A stretch of 64,000 nucleotides of DNA from Progne subis subis (Eukaryota; Chordata; Aves; Passeriformes; Hirundinidae), in assembly GCA_022316685.1 (NCBI GenBank), contig JAKJHU010000038.1, positions 2,962,384 through 3,026,383 on the forward strand, in the 5' to 3' direction. The notes under the pieces are model-generated. The model saw only the letters and a list, made by a program, of their open reading frames with translations. It was not told the origin of the DNA and did no database searches. Positions within the stretch are counted from its first letter, which is position 1, and every line of letters starts with the position of its first letter. Positions 42,801-57,336 of the stretch are shown here, piece by piece. The position numbers and the translations under genes were made by a program.

Positions 42801-45800
42801 TGCCTTTGCCAAAACAGAGCGTGTGCTGTGGCTTTCTTGCTGTTGTTTTTTTCCTCCAGATGGTGTAATGAGGGATAGACTGCTGGTTGCTGGCCAAGGG
42901 TTGTACAATATTGTGGTAAAATGCAATTCCAAGCTGCAGTTTTGAAGGTAGCATATCAATCACTTACTCATCTGGTTCCTATACTTCTTGCATGTGGGGT
43001 CAAACCTTTGTCATTGGGCCAAGCCTATTAACACATTTAGACCAAATGTTTTGAGAGTGACAAAAATTGGTATGTTTTCTCTCCAAATGTTGATTAAAGA
43101 GTCCACTGCTAGGAAAGTAAGAGCCAATATGCAGTTAATCCTTTTTAAAAATCTCTGTCTCACACCTAAATTGCTAAATCCCTCAGGTCAGCTAAAAATA
43201 ATAATGCTTTGGGTTTGCCTGTGATTTTTCTCTATATACATCTAAAGTAAAAGCAAGAGGTTACTTGGTGTCACAAGTTATTTTCCTTTATGATTGTGGT
43301 TTGAAACAGATTGAGTTTTTGAAGTTTTAAAAAATTTCTTGCACTTAAAGGAAGTTTTATTATAATAAATAGAGCTAAAGATGAGGATTTTTTTACTAAA
43401 GAGTGTGCAATTTTCTGCCAGATTGATACCTAAGTCTTCTTCCTACTGACTTATATTTTCAAAAGGTTGCTGGTATTAACTGCACCTTCACTGGGTAACA
43501 CAGTGGCAAAATGATCCCTCTTCTGGCTGTCAGGGATGAAACACATCTAGGAACAAAGTTACCCCCTGAGAGTAGCACATACACACTATTTAGTCACTTG
43601 AGAAAACTTCCAATCTAGATAGGATTAGTGACCAAAAGAGTGAAGAAAGTCAATCCACCTCATCATCTTTCAGGTGTAATTTTATTTTACATAAACTGTT
43701 TTTGTTCTAGGTTTGGACTCAGCCTTGTAGCAGTCCAAGATACCCAAAGTGATGGTGACTTAAAATAAGTGCACTGGTATTTATGATAATAAAAGAGGTT
43801 TTAATATGGCAATATGCTGTCATTTTAATATTACTATTACAAGTAGTCTCTCCCTTGTAGCAGGAGAGGGCAGGGTTGGTGTTGAATAGAGTTTTTTTAA
43901 AGACTTCAGAATGACAGTGTGTATGAAAAACACGCATATAAAGATTGCTTTGCTGTGAGTTATAAAACATAGGAAAAAGTTCTCCAAAAACCAAAATCAG
44001 TTTTTAAAAGTGACCAGACAAGCTAAGTATGAGTAAGCTTGCTCTCCAATTTAGGCTGTTTGGAAGAAGCATGGATGAGATTTTTAGTGTCTTAGTGATA
44101 TGGCAAGAGACAAAATCTACAATCACTCTTTAGGTGCCCAGTACACTGTATTTGGGCTACCAAAAGTATTTTCTTCCTCAAGCAATGACAGATTATTATT
44201 ATCCTGGCTGGCAAGAAGTAACCTGTAAATTATATCTATATCTAGCACATATGGAAGAAAAGCTATCAGATGGTATCATACATGAAAAATTGGTTGCCTT
44301 GCTCTAGTAACAAAAAGTTTTGGCATAAAATCTTTTAATTTGAGAAATGATGAAACCAGCAGTGGCAAGAATAACACGGCTAGTTTCTAAAAGTAGATAT
44401 ATTAGATTGAGAGGCAGGTCATTTGTCAGTCACCCCTGCAGATAAAATGAAATGGAAGACAAAAACATTTGCTCAGATCACAAAGCCAGAGACTGCAGCA
44501 CAGTACCCCATGTCAGTATATAAGATTACATATTCTAAGGCATCTACCTCTTTTTCTGTATACCTCTAGAGACACTGAAGAAGGTCTCAAATTTCAGCAT
44601 GCTCCAGCATCTCAAGTTCTGGAGGGAGAGAAGGATTGCAGGGAGTTGCCTTTATACAGCTGACATCTGTATCCTTGCATGCCATTCATAAATTAGACTC
44701 CTATCAAATAACAGTGCCCCTAGGTATCTGCTGCTTAAAATCTGCCCTTCAGAGGGACTGAGCAATCTTCTGCAGGATGGATTAAGCATTTTACAGTGCT
44801 CATAAGAAACCAATCTGAAAAATAGGTACCAAACCAATTAAATCACCTCTGTTGGTGGATCTCCTTTAAGAACCAGCTGTGTGAAGTTCCTTTTGCAGTA
44901 TTTTTTAGAATTTGTTTAGCTATGACTTTAAGCGATAGATGCAGAAAAGAAATTTAATGGGTCATTTCAATTCTGCCTTTCTTCTTTGTTTGGCAGTTGA
45001 TCTTGAGTGCCCACAGAGCCCATTAAACTCATTTACTATAGCTTTACTATTGACATTTGAGATTAAATGCCAGGGTATGAAAGAATTTTTTTTAAGGACT
45101 ATGATTTTTTGTTTCAATACAGCATGGTCAAGACCACAGGACTGTAACAGCCTGCTGTGGTGTGTTATTTCAATCATTTCTTGTAGCCTAGGGAAAATGT
45201 TTCTGATTAGTGTAGTTACTCTCTCTTTGTTATGAGGTTTATACAAAATTCAGCAATGTTACTGCAACTGAACTTAGCAGGAGCTGTGAATGCTTGGCCC
45301 TGGCTTTTTCCTGTTGGCAGTGCTTGCTTGTCTCCTCTTGTCTGACAAGCTACAATCCAGGATAGCTCCTTTACCAGAGCAGTGGTGAGTCTTGGTGCCA
45401 CAATGCTACAGTAAAAGATTTTTCAGTCCCAAAACAATGCTTCACACATGGTATTCTCACCCACCCAGTTGTCATTCAGTCTGAAAGAGATGGAGGCTGG
45501 AGAGATGGAGACCTGGGGTGCTGTAGAGGCTGGTCCAAGAGTGCCCACCTGCACTGCCCTCCTCACAGCTGGCAGTGAGGGTGGGTTCAAAAGGAGGTCC
45601 AGAGCCAGTGCCTGGTGGCTGTACCTCTCATGGTGGTTCTGGGGCAGCATCCCAGCACGTCTATGTTAAGGGCTGAGAATCTAGTTCTGTATCTTTCTAC
45701 AGAATACCAGGAGAGTCCATGGAAATGGACTTCTGCAAGTGTAGGCACACATGTGTAAGTTAAACACATTTTTCAGTATTTTTTCATGCTCTGAAATGAT

Positions 45801-47568
45801 CCAAAACTTTCAAGGGTAACGTGTGGTAGAAGAGGTGGTTATATAATTGTGATTAAATACAGCCTAATACACTTTCTGCTCTCCTGCTTGATGGAGGTTT
45901 TTCCTTGATGTCCACCGGATATTAAGCATTTTAATGACTGGATGAGTAAGAACAAGGTGATTGCAGAAGTAGTCTCAGCCAGCTAAAAGTGAGCAAGCAT
46001 CTCTTTTTGCTGCTCTGCTTTCTGTTTAAATGGTGCATTTAATTATAGGCATTGCATTTGGGAAGAGTTGTTCGGTTTGCAGCAGATACCTGACAATGTC
46101 ACCTGGAGTTTTCTGTTACAGCAAAGAGCTTGCCTGAGGGTTTGCCTGAACAGTGTTATGTTTTGTATCCCACCCAGTGCATAAGGAAAGACCTTCAGGG
46201 AGCAAACCCAGCCCAGGTTCAGCATCTATTGCTGAAGTCACCTAGAACTAACAACTTGCATGCAGCTTGGACTGTGATGCTTTCTTGGTGGCTTAAGTGA
46301 GGGGTTTTGGCCAAGGCTGTGGTTGTGTTTCCTCCGACTTTTGTGAGGTTATTGCAGTCTGCCTGGGCCTCCCAGTGTTAATAGCATTTACACAAACCCT
46401 GTTGTCAGCTGTTGCTTGAGGAGAGATTCTTCCTTTTTCTGCTCAATCATTCTCTCTGCTCCGAGATTACGTGCACGTACAGATACAGCTTCCAGTTACA
46501 GTTTTTACTTCTAAATTTATAAATGAGTGTTAAACATCTTGTGCTACTGTTGTTGCTGTCATCTCTCTTTCATCTCTAGTGGGATGCAAGCTTTTTGTTG
46601 CTTAGCCTCCTTCTTGAAGTATACCCAAGATAGTATTGAATACTTCTGAAATGGCTCCACAGGGTGTTTCTAGTATGTTTTTAGGCCTCTGGTTTGGTGA
46701 TTTATTTTTTTTTTTTTAAGTATTTTGAATAGAGCCTAGATTTGTTTGATAGATACAGTTGGAAGAAATAGAGTTGTTTACTGTGAACCCTGTCTTGCCC
46801 CATGGCAGCCTGGTTAACTTCTGATCAGTAGCTACAGCTGTAGACTCCAAACATGAGAAATCCAGAATGGGTTCTGAGGAAAGGCTAATTTACCAAGGGT
46901 CATTTTGAAGTCCTACTGATGCCTGTTTTTTTGTCTCTAGTGTCTATAATTGGCCTGGGCAGTGCATGGCTGTTGTATCTCACACCATGAACTGCTTCAT
47001 TTCTCTGGTAAAGGTTAGCTGTTTAACTGATTAATTATCCAAAGCCAACAAACTAGATTTAGCAATGGCAGCTCTTGGATTTTGAGAAGATGCAGCACAT
47101 TGACTTTATAAATGTAGCATCTGGCTTTTCTTATTTTAGAATGTGGATAACATTTAAAGAGTTGGTCAGGTTTCCGGAATTTTAAATACCAGATGGGAAT
47201 TTTGTATTCCCTGTATACTTGATTATGTCTAGTAAATACTGCAAGAAGGAGTGGCTGTCTCAAAACGAGGACCTGTGCTTTTCAACTCCCAAATGACTGA
47301 ACATTTATTTCGTTGCTACTTTTAGAATTCTCATTATCACCTCTGTCCCTTCACCGCCCTAAGCCTTGTCCGTGTCCAGCATGTCTGCTTATTGCTTGTA
47401 TTTGTATTGACTTGTATTAACACGTTTTTTAGGGGCAGAATGCTGCCTTCTTTTGTCATCACAGGAGCTAGACTTAAGAGAAGATGGCAGATAGGAACTG
47501 GGCTGTGCCCAGATCAAGTTTCTAATGCTCTCAAGCATTTTAATATAAACACAATTATTTTCAAATTA

Positions 47569-47629
47569 AATAAAGCTTTTAGAGTCTTTGCTCTGCATTA
47601 GACAAAAAAAAAAAAAAAAAAAAAAAAAA
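47569..47629 (+). repeat. A26 tract preceded by AATAAA
   Basis: Twenty-six uninterrupted A residues (47604-47629) begin 29 bases after an AATAAA (47569-47574). That is the spacing of a reverse-transcribed polyadenylated mRNA, but I recognise no parent gene in the preceding few hundred bases and see no target-site duplication. A simple expanded A tract is equally possible. Confidence 0.6.
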
Positions 47630-49292
47630 GATAAAAACCATGATGACTACAAGGCAGACAAAAATTCTTAAATGTCAGTGGACTTCTGATGTTCTCAAAT
47701 ATAGGTCAACTGTTTTGTGTTCTTTGTTATGCTTTACGAGCACCACAGGAATAAACTTTATGTAGTGAAGATAAAGTGAGTCTCAGATTCTCCTGCGAGA
47801 ATCTAAGCTGCAGCAGGTGCTGCATCTGCAGCTCCTGCCTGTCAGCTGCTAGATCTAGTCTGCAGTGGGAAGAAAACAATCTGTTTCTGATGAAATGGCT
47901 TTTTATGATGTCAGCAGTGGAGATGCTGAGACATATGTAAAAGTAAACATGTAAAGCCCTATATAATAGCTCATTAGATAGTTGCAATAGTTGTTGATCA
48001 GTGCAATTGTAATATTTTCTGTAATTTTTTAGCTGAAGATCTACATCTTCCTTAATGAGGATATTACTTAAAGTAGAGAGAAAAAATTAGTGATCAGAAT
48101 TTTCTTATAAATCGATTCCCCAATATTATAGTAATTTAGATTTAAATGAGTAGATCTGGAAAATGTTGGTTTAATTTTTAAAATTAATAATTTTTAAAGC
48201 TTTGAAATAAATATATCTTATTTTTTTCTTATCATAATTAGAAATATAAGCACCACATAACTTGTGAAAGAGTGTCTGTCCACTTGAGATTTTCAACTCA
48301 CTACTGCATGCTCAGAAATAAGACCCCCATCTGACCTTCAAACTTTTAAATATTTGGTTTTGTCTTCTGACTTACAGGAATTCCTTTGAAAATATGAGAT
48401 CACAAAAAGTGCATAATTAGCACTGAATTCCCTGTATAAAGAAGAGTAATCTAGAATTGTCAGAGTATAATTCCTGCTCCTCATGATAAATCTGCTCCAC
48501 AGCCATTAAGTTATTATAGCATTATATAGTTAAGCAATTAAAATAAAAATGAAACTTGTGTTATCGGAGATTTTCAAATTGTGGTTTTGATGAACAACAC
48601 GAAAACAGGAGTAGTGAAGGAGAAGTTTTATATTCCTTACATTTTGCTGACCCTCATCCTTACTTTTAGCCTTTCTGCTAAATATAGAAAGATCTGGCAT
48701 AATAGAGACTGACAGGAACTGCATCTGACAAAACCCTCTTAAGTCCTGTTGAATAAAACATTTGGTGGAAATGTTTCTTGGCACCTGTCAGGTGAGCATT
48801 TGATGTGGAATGGCTTTAAAGCAGGCCTAAACCCCCCTTGACAAATGCCAGTTCCAGATTTTAACATTAAGATTACAGATGCTGCTGAAGATATCAGAAG
48901 AAATTGCCCAGCAGTTGTCTAGTGCATCTTGCTCATGACAATACTATTTGTCAGTAAGATCACCTGCACTGGTGATCTAACACTGATGAGGCTGCCAATT
49001 TCTACATTATGAAAAGTAACAGCCTTGATAATTTTTTCAGTTACATAGCCGAGGTTCTTGCCTTTCTCTTCTATACTAAAAGTTCCCCTTTCAGATTTCC
49101 TTAGCATAGTTGAAGGGACCGGTTTGTCTGAGTTCTGAATTAAAAAATTATTTCCATTTACTTGAAAAGTAAATCAGAAAAAAAATGGCCTATAAAAGCT
49201 ATTTTGTTTTCCTTACTTGTTTTAAGTAATAACCATGGGAAATACTCTATATATTTTGAAAGATATAATTCTGGACAGAATTCTCAAACTAT

Positions 49293-49358
49293 GCTAGGCT
49301 GGACCTAGATGATCTTTAAGGTGTCTTCTAACCCAAAAAACTCTTATGTTTCTGTGTT
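49293..49358 (+). mobile_element. CR1 LINE fragment (3' end)
   Basis: The sequence ggctggacctagatgatctt, then a near match to taaggtgtcttctaacccaa and a degraded tattctatg-like end, is the CR1 3' terminus in forward orientation. It is very short and diverged. Its orientation is opposite to the fragments at 18.8 and 39.4 kb. Confidence 0.75.
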
Positions 49359-52300
49359 GAAGACTAATATAAGAGAGTAAATTCCAGGTGTTTATTTGGA
49401 CTTAGCTGCACATGTTTCCCATACAGGGGTTTTGCATATGGTTTGAAAAACCATAGACATGGTATGTGCTCAAGTTGACTTCTACTATGAACTAGTCAGT
49501 GTGTTTGCATGAGTTTTCTAGCAATCTCTAGCCTCCCCCAAAGTCACACTAACAGGAAGCATTGGGTCTTTCAACCTCTGATGCTAGCAGAAATGCCTGT
49601 TCATTATGGGTAATTATGAATGCAGAATTCTTTATCTGTGTTTTTATGTAATATGTTCAGTCATCTTGAATTACTGTTAGTATTTTTCCAAATTGAGGAA
49701 TACAGGCTTTTTTATTGCTGTATCCAGACACTTAAAATGAAAGACTTGTAATATGGTCTCCTTGGCACTGGTAAGCTCAGGAAGCATTCAAGGTGGATCA
49801 GAGTCACTGGAATGAGAATGAAGGTCTTGTTGTCATTTATTTTACGTTTCTCTTGGAGATGTTATCCTTCTGGGAATGTTTTTTGCTTTGCTTTTCAAAA
49901 AGGAAGTATCAAAAAACTTGGAAATTTGAATGTGGATTTCTAAGATTTATATTAAAAAATGCAAAATCAAGTTAATTGGGCAATTCTGACCAAAGCTGTG
50001 TTTTATTTTGTCTTGATAACAGAGCGTGGAGATAAAGTGAACAGAACATTGCTTAAGTTGATAGAGTTTTAGATTTAGAATTCTTTTAAAACATCAAAAG
50101 AAAATACCTTATTTTACTCTTAAATGCTTTGATATCAGGCAACTATATAAAAATAGAGGTATTTCTTTTTCAGAGACATGTTATGGTCTCATTATCCTTA
50201 TTAGACACAACTATCATTGGAATCACCCTGAACTTTGCTTCTGTGACTAGTATGGGTTCGAATGAGACACTGACATTTTTAGGAGAATCATTGTTACATT
50301 TCTTCTGCTTTGCTGTATCTTCTCTTCTGCTCCTTTATTGTGGCAGACCTATTGCCCAGTTTAATTTTATTCCAAAAATCTATTGATTCTTTTATTTTAA
50401 GAGAAATAGAGAGGGGAAGAAAGTCTTGATATCAAAGGAAATGAATATTTGTGTGTCAGGGAGTACCTAATTTTAAAAATTCCTTGAAAAACTTCAATAA
50501 AACAAAACCTGAGATACAGTCTCGGTGGACTATGGTGGCCCATTAACAAGAACATAATGTATTTGAGTTTTACTTTGGTATAAAACAGCAATCAAGTTAA
50601 TTAGATGCTGAATGTATTTAAACTGTAATTTCTCCTTCCAGTAGGTCATATGGTGCAATAATTTTTCCAGAGATCCCTCTCCATGCCTTCTAACCACATT
50701 CTGGTTCTTCCTACTGTTGCAATCAGAAAGTTCTTACAGAAGAAAATGTGAGAATACAGCTTTATCTAACATCATTATTTCATATAAGAAGTAATTTGGA
50801 AAAGAAATTTCTCAGTACTCTGGGATACAAATCATGTATCCAGTAGATACTTTTTCAATGATACATTGCAGTTTTCTGTGTAGGACACCCTCAATGTTCC
50901 AAGGATAAGAATTAATTGGTTATCTGTCAAGCTTGTCCCACGGGACCTAATCATCTCCATTTTTGCTAATACTACTTTCTTCTCCAAAGGTGCTTTTTCT
51001 TTCAAATTTAATAAATGATTACCATAGTTAATTTAAACATGGAGATTTGTTTGCAAGCTGCCCCTTAGGCTGCAGTCTGGCTTTTTCAGGCCTTGCTGGT
51101 GTTGCATACCTAAAATCAGGTTTGTTCTTTTGTCTGCTATATAATATCATCTCATAAACAGTGCTACCTCTCTCTACAAACTTTTGCTTACTTAGAAAAT
51201 ACACTAATTAGTTTCCATTATCCTTCTACTTTGCATATTTTCCACTTTTCGTCTAGTTTATGTAATTTGCTTTGCTGGGCTTTGTTTTTTTTTTTTTCAT
51301 TATGCTGTAAGCTTTTAAGTTCAGGGATGTAACTTGATAGGATCTGATTTAATAAGATGCTGGCAGGTAGTACCGGACATAAATAGTTGAAATAATTGTT
51401 CATAAATGTTTTTAATGCAGATATATGTCCAGTACTTACTGTAGAGCATTTTATTTCAAATTTTCTATTTTAATATAAAAGTTCCCTTTGTATTAGACTC
51501 TTGCTCATCCAGCCCTGTGAAGTTAAGCACAGAAAGTTCTGCTGCTGTCAAGGGGTCAAGGGGAGATGTCACTAGCTAACAGTCTGACTGACAATTGCTA
51601 TGTGCTACTAGTTTGGTGAACTGCCACATAGGAAGGGTGTAATAGGGTGTTTATTCAATGTTCCCTAGCTTTCAGGTATCCTTGTCATGTCTAAACAGAC
51701 CACTGACATTTCTGTCATCAAGTTTTGGGTTAGAATCTCAAACTTAAGCTAGTTTGAAATGAACAATTTTGTGAACTTTATGATGATGATTAAAGAGAAA
51801 AGAAGTTCTATCCTCTCCAGAGCATTAATGACACATAACATGTTCCATCCTAGAAATGAGGTTAAGCACTTTGAAAGCCAAGGCATATGAACAGAAGTGA
51901 AATTGAGATTTTCAGAGCAGACAGTCAATCATCTCACATAGCAAGTGAATCACTCTGCGCGGTGATTTTCTAATGTGGAATGTTTTTAGAGTGCTATTGC
52001 AAACTTCATATCATCCTGAAGCATAAGCCACCATAGGCCTGCTACAGAAATGACCCAATTAGGGACAGCTGAACAAGTGACAAATCTGCACACAGATTGC
52101 CAAATGAAGTAGTACAGATTCTCTGAGTAGCTGTGCTATTTAAACCTTTCAGAGAGAGTATTGTGAAATACTCTTCTCTAATGATGCTCATGTTGTTATT
52201 CCAGTCATAGATTACACGCAATCACTTCAGGATTTTAAAGCTAGTCTGGGAAAACATCAGAAAATGTAATTTATCATGTATTTGCAGTCATCTGTAGTGA

Positions 52301-54844
52301 TTGAATTGACACATATTTCTTCTTCCTACAATTTTTTGGATCACTTTTAAAATTTGGTAGTGAATTTGGGAAGAGCAATGCCAAGCCATTCTACACTCTT
52401 CCCACAATTGTGCTGGTGATATTTGCTATCTTTGTCAAAGGAAGATAGAACAATATTTTTTTTCCCAAAATTGGAGACCCACTGTAACAAATTCCAACCT
52501 ATTTTTGCACCTCAAAGCAATCAGATCTATGCTGGAACAAAATTCAGTGAGCAGTCCTCACCAAATGTCCCAGGCCACTAAGCCATTGTGTACTTGGCTT
52601 TTTTAAGTCTTTTGATAAAGAAATAAGGACATTTCAACATACAACATTAAATACAGGCTTGAGATGTACCTTCTCATGTTTTTAAAGTTTTCGTGTTTTT
52701 AAATCTTTATCTTCCTCTTCATGGCCTGGTAATTTTGCGGAATGAAAGTGGATATAGCTATATAGTTACTTGTTTTTACTTTCTAACTTGCCAGTAAAAA
52801 GTGTCATTGCTTTTTGGGATATAAAACTGTGCTGCAGAATTGGAGGCTTGTGGAAGCTGTGGTGTCTGTTTAGTGTTTCTCAGACAGATCTGGGCTTCTG
52901 TTTCTACTTTGTGGCCAGCCACAACCATATGGCTCCAGCACAGCTGATGGACAGGGCAAGCTTAATGTTTGCCAGTAAAATATTGTTTTGCTTTAGCCAG
53001 TTAAGGTGGTGTCTGTGAGCTGACTAGTCCTTACTGTGACCGGCTTTATACCTCTCAATTCTGTCTAAGGAAAATGGGTCTAAATTCTGCATATGTTAGC
53101 TAAAGCACTTTGAATGTTTGTTTCATGTTTTCATTGGAGCCTTACTGGAGCAAAGATGATTTAATAGAAAGCATAGAGAAGAGAACGAGGTAATCCAATC
53201 TCCATGAGGATTTGCATTAGTGATATGGGATAGGCAAAGGACACATCCCCTAAAGCTGTAGATCCCCAGTTACAGGAGTTGTCTTGTGCATGCTGGAGCA
53301 GCAGGAGCTGTCAAGTCTGCAGCTGCCCTCTACACCACTGCTGCTGGCTCACAGAGCAGAAGTAGTGGTTGCTTTGAGCCCTCCTAAAGTTTGATTCCCA
53401 AAGGGATCTTCACCCTGCAGTGTCTGAGAGACGTGGTGGGTGGAGCAGCTACTTTCTTGCTCCTGCTCACTCTTAGGCTGTGCCCGTGTTGGAAAGCACC
53501 AGTGAAAAGATGTCTGTGTGGGGAAGGCAGAGAGATGTTCCCTTTAAGTGTCTTTCAGTTTTCCCATCACTGAAGGCTGACAGAGACTTCATTATTTATA
53601 ATTACCGTAATTTTCTGTTGCTGAGCTATAACGCAAAATGCCTGTGTGGATATTTTTATACATCTAAACTATTGTCTGGCAGTTGGGGGCTTTGTAGAGA
53701 TGTAACTTGTGAATTCTGTATCATGAATGCTTTGATATGCATGTGCCCCTTGATAAGCTGTTGAGGCAGAGCAGGGCAGAGGGCTGGGTGAGGAGGAGGT
53801 AAAGTGGCTGGTCTTCAGAACGTGGGTGTAGGGATGTGAAAATTCAACCTCTAGAAATTGCCTGAAAAGCTTGGAGCAGTTATATCCAGTCACCGGAGTT
53901 GCAACAAGCAATAGTACTCATTATTTAGTATTGTAACATTTGCCTTGAAACACTGTTTTATTGGTTAATTATATAGCATGCCTTTATGTGTTCTCTCTAT
54001 ATAGAAAATATTTCAAAAAAAATGTCATAAGATTTCCTTTTCCATTCCCTGATTTAAATTAAACAGGAGAACCTTAATTTGCTGTAGCCATCTTTTAACC
54101 TTGCAGCACAGCGCTGTGGTAGTATTAATATTTGTTGTGAACTTGATAGTTTTGTTCAGTACCAAATTAAAATGCTAACAAATGAAAAACACTAAAGTAG
54201 AACTCAGTAACACATCATTTGTTACTGCTTCTCCTTTGATGAAATTATCTTATTGTTCTAATGTAGCAGGATCAGCTTTACCTGTCACTCCAAAATGTCA
54301 TCACATTGTAAATAGCACATGCAGCGTTCTGTATACATACTGTAATTGCACTTAGGCTTGACTCATTCTCATGCTCCTTGTTTCACTGAAGTCAATGAGG
54401 TTACGTGGTTCAATGAGCGCAAAATGTTCTCCTTTCATTTAAACTAAAATGGCAAATTACAGCTGTGAGTGCTTCTGGGAACGTAGTGAAAGTCACAATA
54501 AAATTTAAATATAATTTATGCATTGATCTGAAATAGGAAATGTCGAGTGCTCAGGAATGTTACAGAAAATTGGAGTGACTAGTGTTGAGTTTTGATCCTG
54601 TTTCTTCATTGCATTTTCACCACCTCATTACAGAAATTAAGATCTGGTACTGCTTCTTACAAAAGAGGAAAGCAGATTTCGTCTAGTGGCAAAAATAAAA
54701 GTGTTGGACTCATTCTTTACCAGAAATAATTTAAAAAATAAAGAGAATAAAAATATTTTTGTATGATTGTTTCTTTTTGAACACAGATATGGGCTGAAAT
54801 TAACATTTCATAATTAAATACAAGAACAGTGACTTACTTTGTCT

Positions 54845-54858
54845 TCATCATCATCATC
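54845..54858. repeat. Short (CAT/TCA) microsatellite
   Basis: About four and a half trinucleotide units (catcatcatcatca). It is a minor simple repeat. Confidence 0.75.
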
Positions 54859-57319
54859 AATCATCCTTATTTTAAATGTGAATGAAGAGGGGTTGTGATT
54901 TGCACAAGTCAGTACATGCTCATCTGCATCAGATGTGCAACCAAAACTTGGCTTTTCCTGTCTCAGCTTTTTCTGTTCATACTATGGTATTTTCTGCTGT
55001 GACACATTGAATAAAATGGGAGATTATATCCTCAGGTTCTAACACCCAATCTCAGTGTGAAAAATCACCTACATATAAGTTTTAAAGACCAGATTGCAGG
55101 ATATCTACTAGCTTTTTTTATCTAGAAGGACAGAGCATTAGCAGCATTTGTGATTTATCAGGCAATGCAAAGAAGAGGCTGGTTTCTTAAACACACTACA
55201 GCACTCATCTGTCCCAGGCTAGAGCTGGTTCTTGGACCACTGCTGAACTTTCAGGTTAGTGGGATAGATGCTGCACCCTCTCTGGGGACAGTGAAGTCAA
55301 TGCCCTGATCATAAAGTGGGGAAGGCTTAGACAGCCTCTGAGAAGTGGTGCTTGGTATGATGGGACAGGTAATGCTCTGGGGCATGTGTGAGGGATAGCA
55401 AGTAAAGGAAGTGGATGAGGATTTTGTGTAGATCTCAGAAATCTGGGGAGTTTGGTTTAAGGTATAACTTATGGTAAACCAAACTGAGATATGAAGATGA
55501 ATTGGTGATGTGTCAAAGGTTACAGGGATTAATGTTGATTCTCAATAGAAAGGCACAATTATCTCCTTTTCTTTATGTGTTTAGATTTATGTAGGAAAAA
55601 AAACCCAAAAACCTAGTTCTAAATATCAGTGTAATATTTCTGCAGTAGTGAATATTGTGCATAGAAAAACTGGACAGATGAACTGCACTGACCCACCTCT
55701 ACATAAGTAACTATTATTAATACCAGAGTGCAGGACCTCCAGGTGGGTGGGTGGTGTGTAGCATTGATACAGTTTTGCATATGCAAAAGTGGAACATGGC
55801 ACCCTTTGGGTCCAGATGCTTTCTCCTGCACTCTCAGAAGCTGTGTGGAGCTCTCTGAATGCATACTACGGAACTATAGTTCTATGTGGGCAACTTAGTT
55901 CCTTTAAAAATTCTTAGAGCAAATAAATGCCCCAAGCTATAGCTCTACTTTTCACCTCATAGAGACTAAATGTAGGCTGGTTAAATGGATGAAAGGAAAA
56001 TGTAGCTTTTTCTTGTAGCTTGGCCACAAGAAAAATAAGTTACCTAATTGATTGGGTCAAGAGGACCTCGGGGACCCCTGCTTGGATGAAAACAGAGTGT
56101 CATTTACAGCAGAGATAGGAAATCTGATCTAACATAGCTGAAAAAATCAGGACGCTCAGAGATTCAAGTTAAAACTAAATTTAGAGGTAAATGTGAATAG
56201 CTTAAGCTGTGGAGGGCCAAACTTTATATTCTCTGAGGCCACATTCATTCCTAGGCTGATAGATAGGCCAGACCACTACAGTTATAGTTTCCATGAAGAG
56301 CAGCTTTCTTAGGAAACTGTGCTCAATGACACCAGAATCTCTCACTGGCTTTTTTAGCTGATCCCTCTACCTAGCTGCCAAATCTGGCAAGCAGACCCTG
56401 GTAAAGTCAGGGTCCTGAACTGATTTGTTGGCATTTGTTAGTTAAATGAATATGAATTGGTGAGGACAGGTGAAGCAAGAACAATAAAACCAGCCACATC
56501 TTCCTATACAATGGAAATTGAGGAAATCGTGGTCTAAAGTTACAGTTTTCAGGGAATGATGTTGCATTCTTTCAGCTGCATTTTGCAGAGGAAACTGAAC
56601 AATATATTCTTTACGCACTAAGAGCAACCTGGAGTATTGTTGATGATATAAGCAAAAATCTAAAATCAGTTACTATGCCCATAATACCAAGTATTAAAGC
56701 TTTTTATGACTCTCCTTCCCATACTAATATTTATATTGTTTCCCACAAGTGTTCAGGTTCAAGCCTCCAGTAGGATTCTCTTGGCAGGCAGAAATTGATG
56801 CAGCTGCCTCTTGCCGATGCTGGTAAACATCTACTCTTGGTCATGGGGCTGTACCAGGTGAGCAGGGTGGTTATGTAGGATGAGTTACGGGCTCCACTGA
56901 TGACCTGGTGGGAGGACCACAGCCACCTGGAACAAATTAATGCAAACAGCTTTCATGTGTTCAGGAAGTGGGGCAGAGAGGCAGGGCCCTCCCTGTGGAG
57001 GTGCAGCTGCAGGGCAGCCTGGGCGCAGTTGGTGAGGTGAGTGCTCGCACAGTACTAGATTGGAAATGCGAGGGAGGGAAGAACCAGCTACACTGACACC
57101 AGCCTGTGAGTTGCACAACTACAAAACAGTGCAGGATTAGCTCATTCATATTAATGAGGCACACAGGTTTGTGGGACAATTTAAGTCACTGAACCTATGG
57201 GTAATTACTTCTATAACATACTTGTATGTCTATGTGCCTATAGAGAATGCTCTCTGTAAGTATATAAATACTGATGGTTTGCTATGGGTGAGTGAAGTTT
57301 ATTTTAACTTTGAGATGGA

Positions 57320-57336
57320 TTTTTTTTTTTTTTTTT
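57320..57336. repeat. T17 homopolymer
   Basis: Seventeen T residues in AT-rich intronic sequence, with no retroelement body recognised on either side. Confidence 0.8.
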
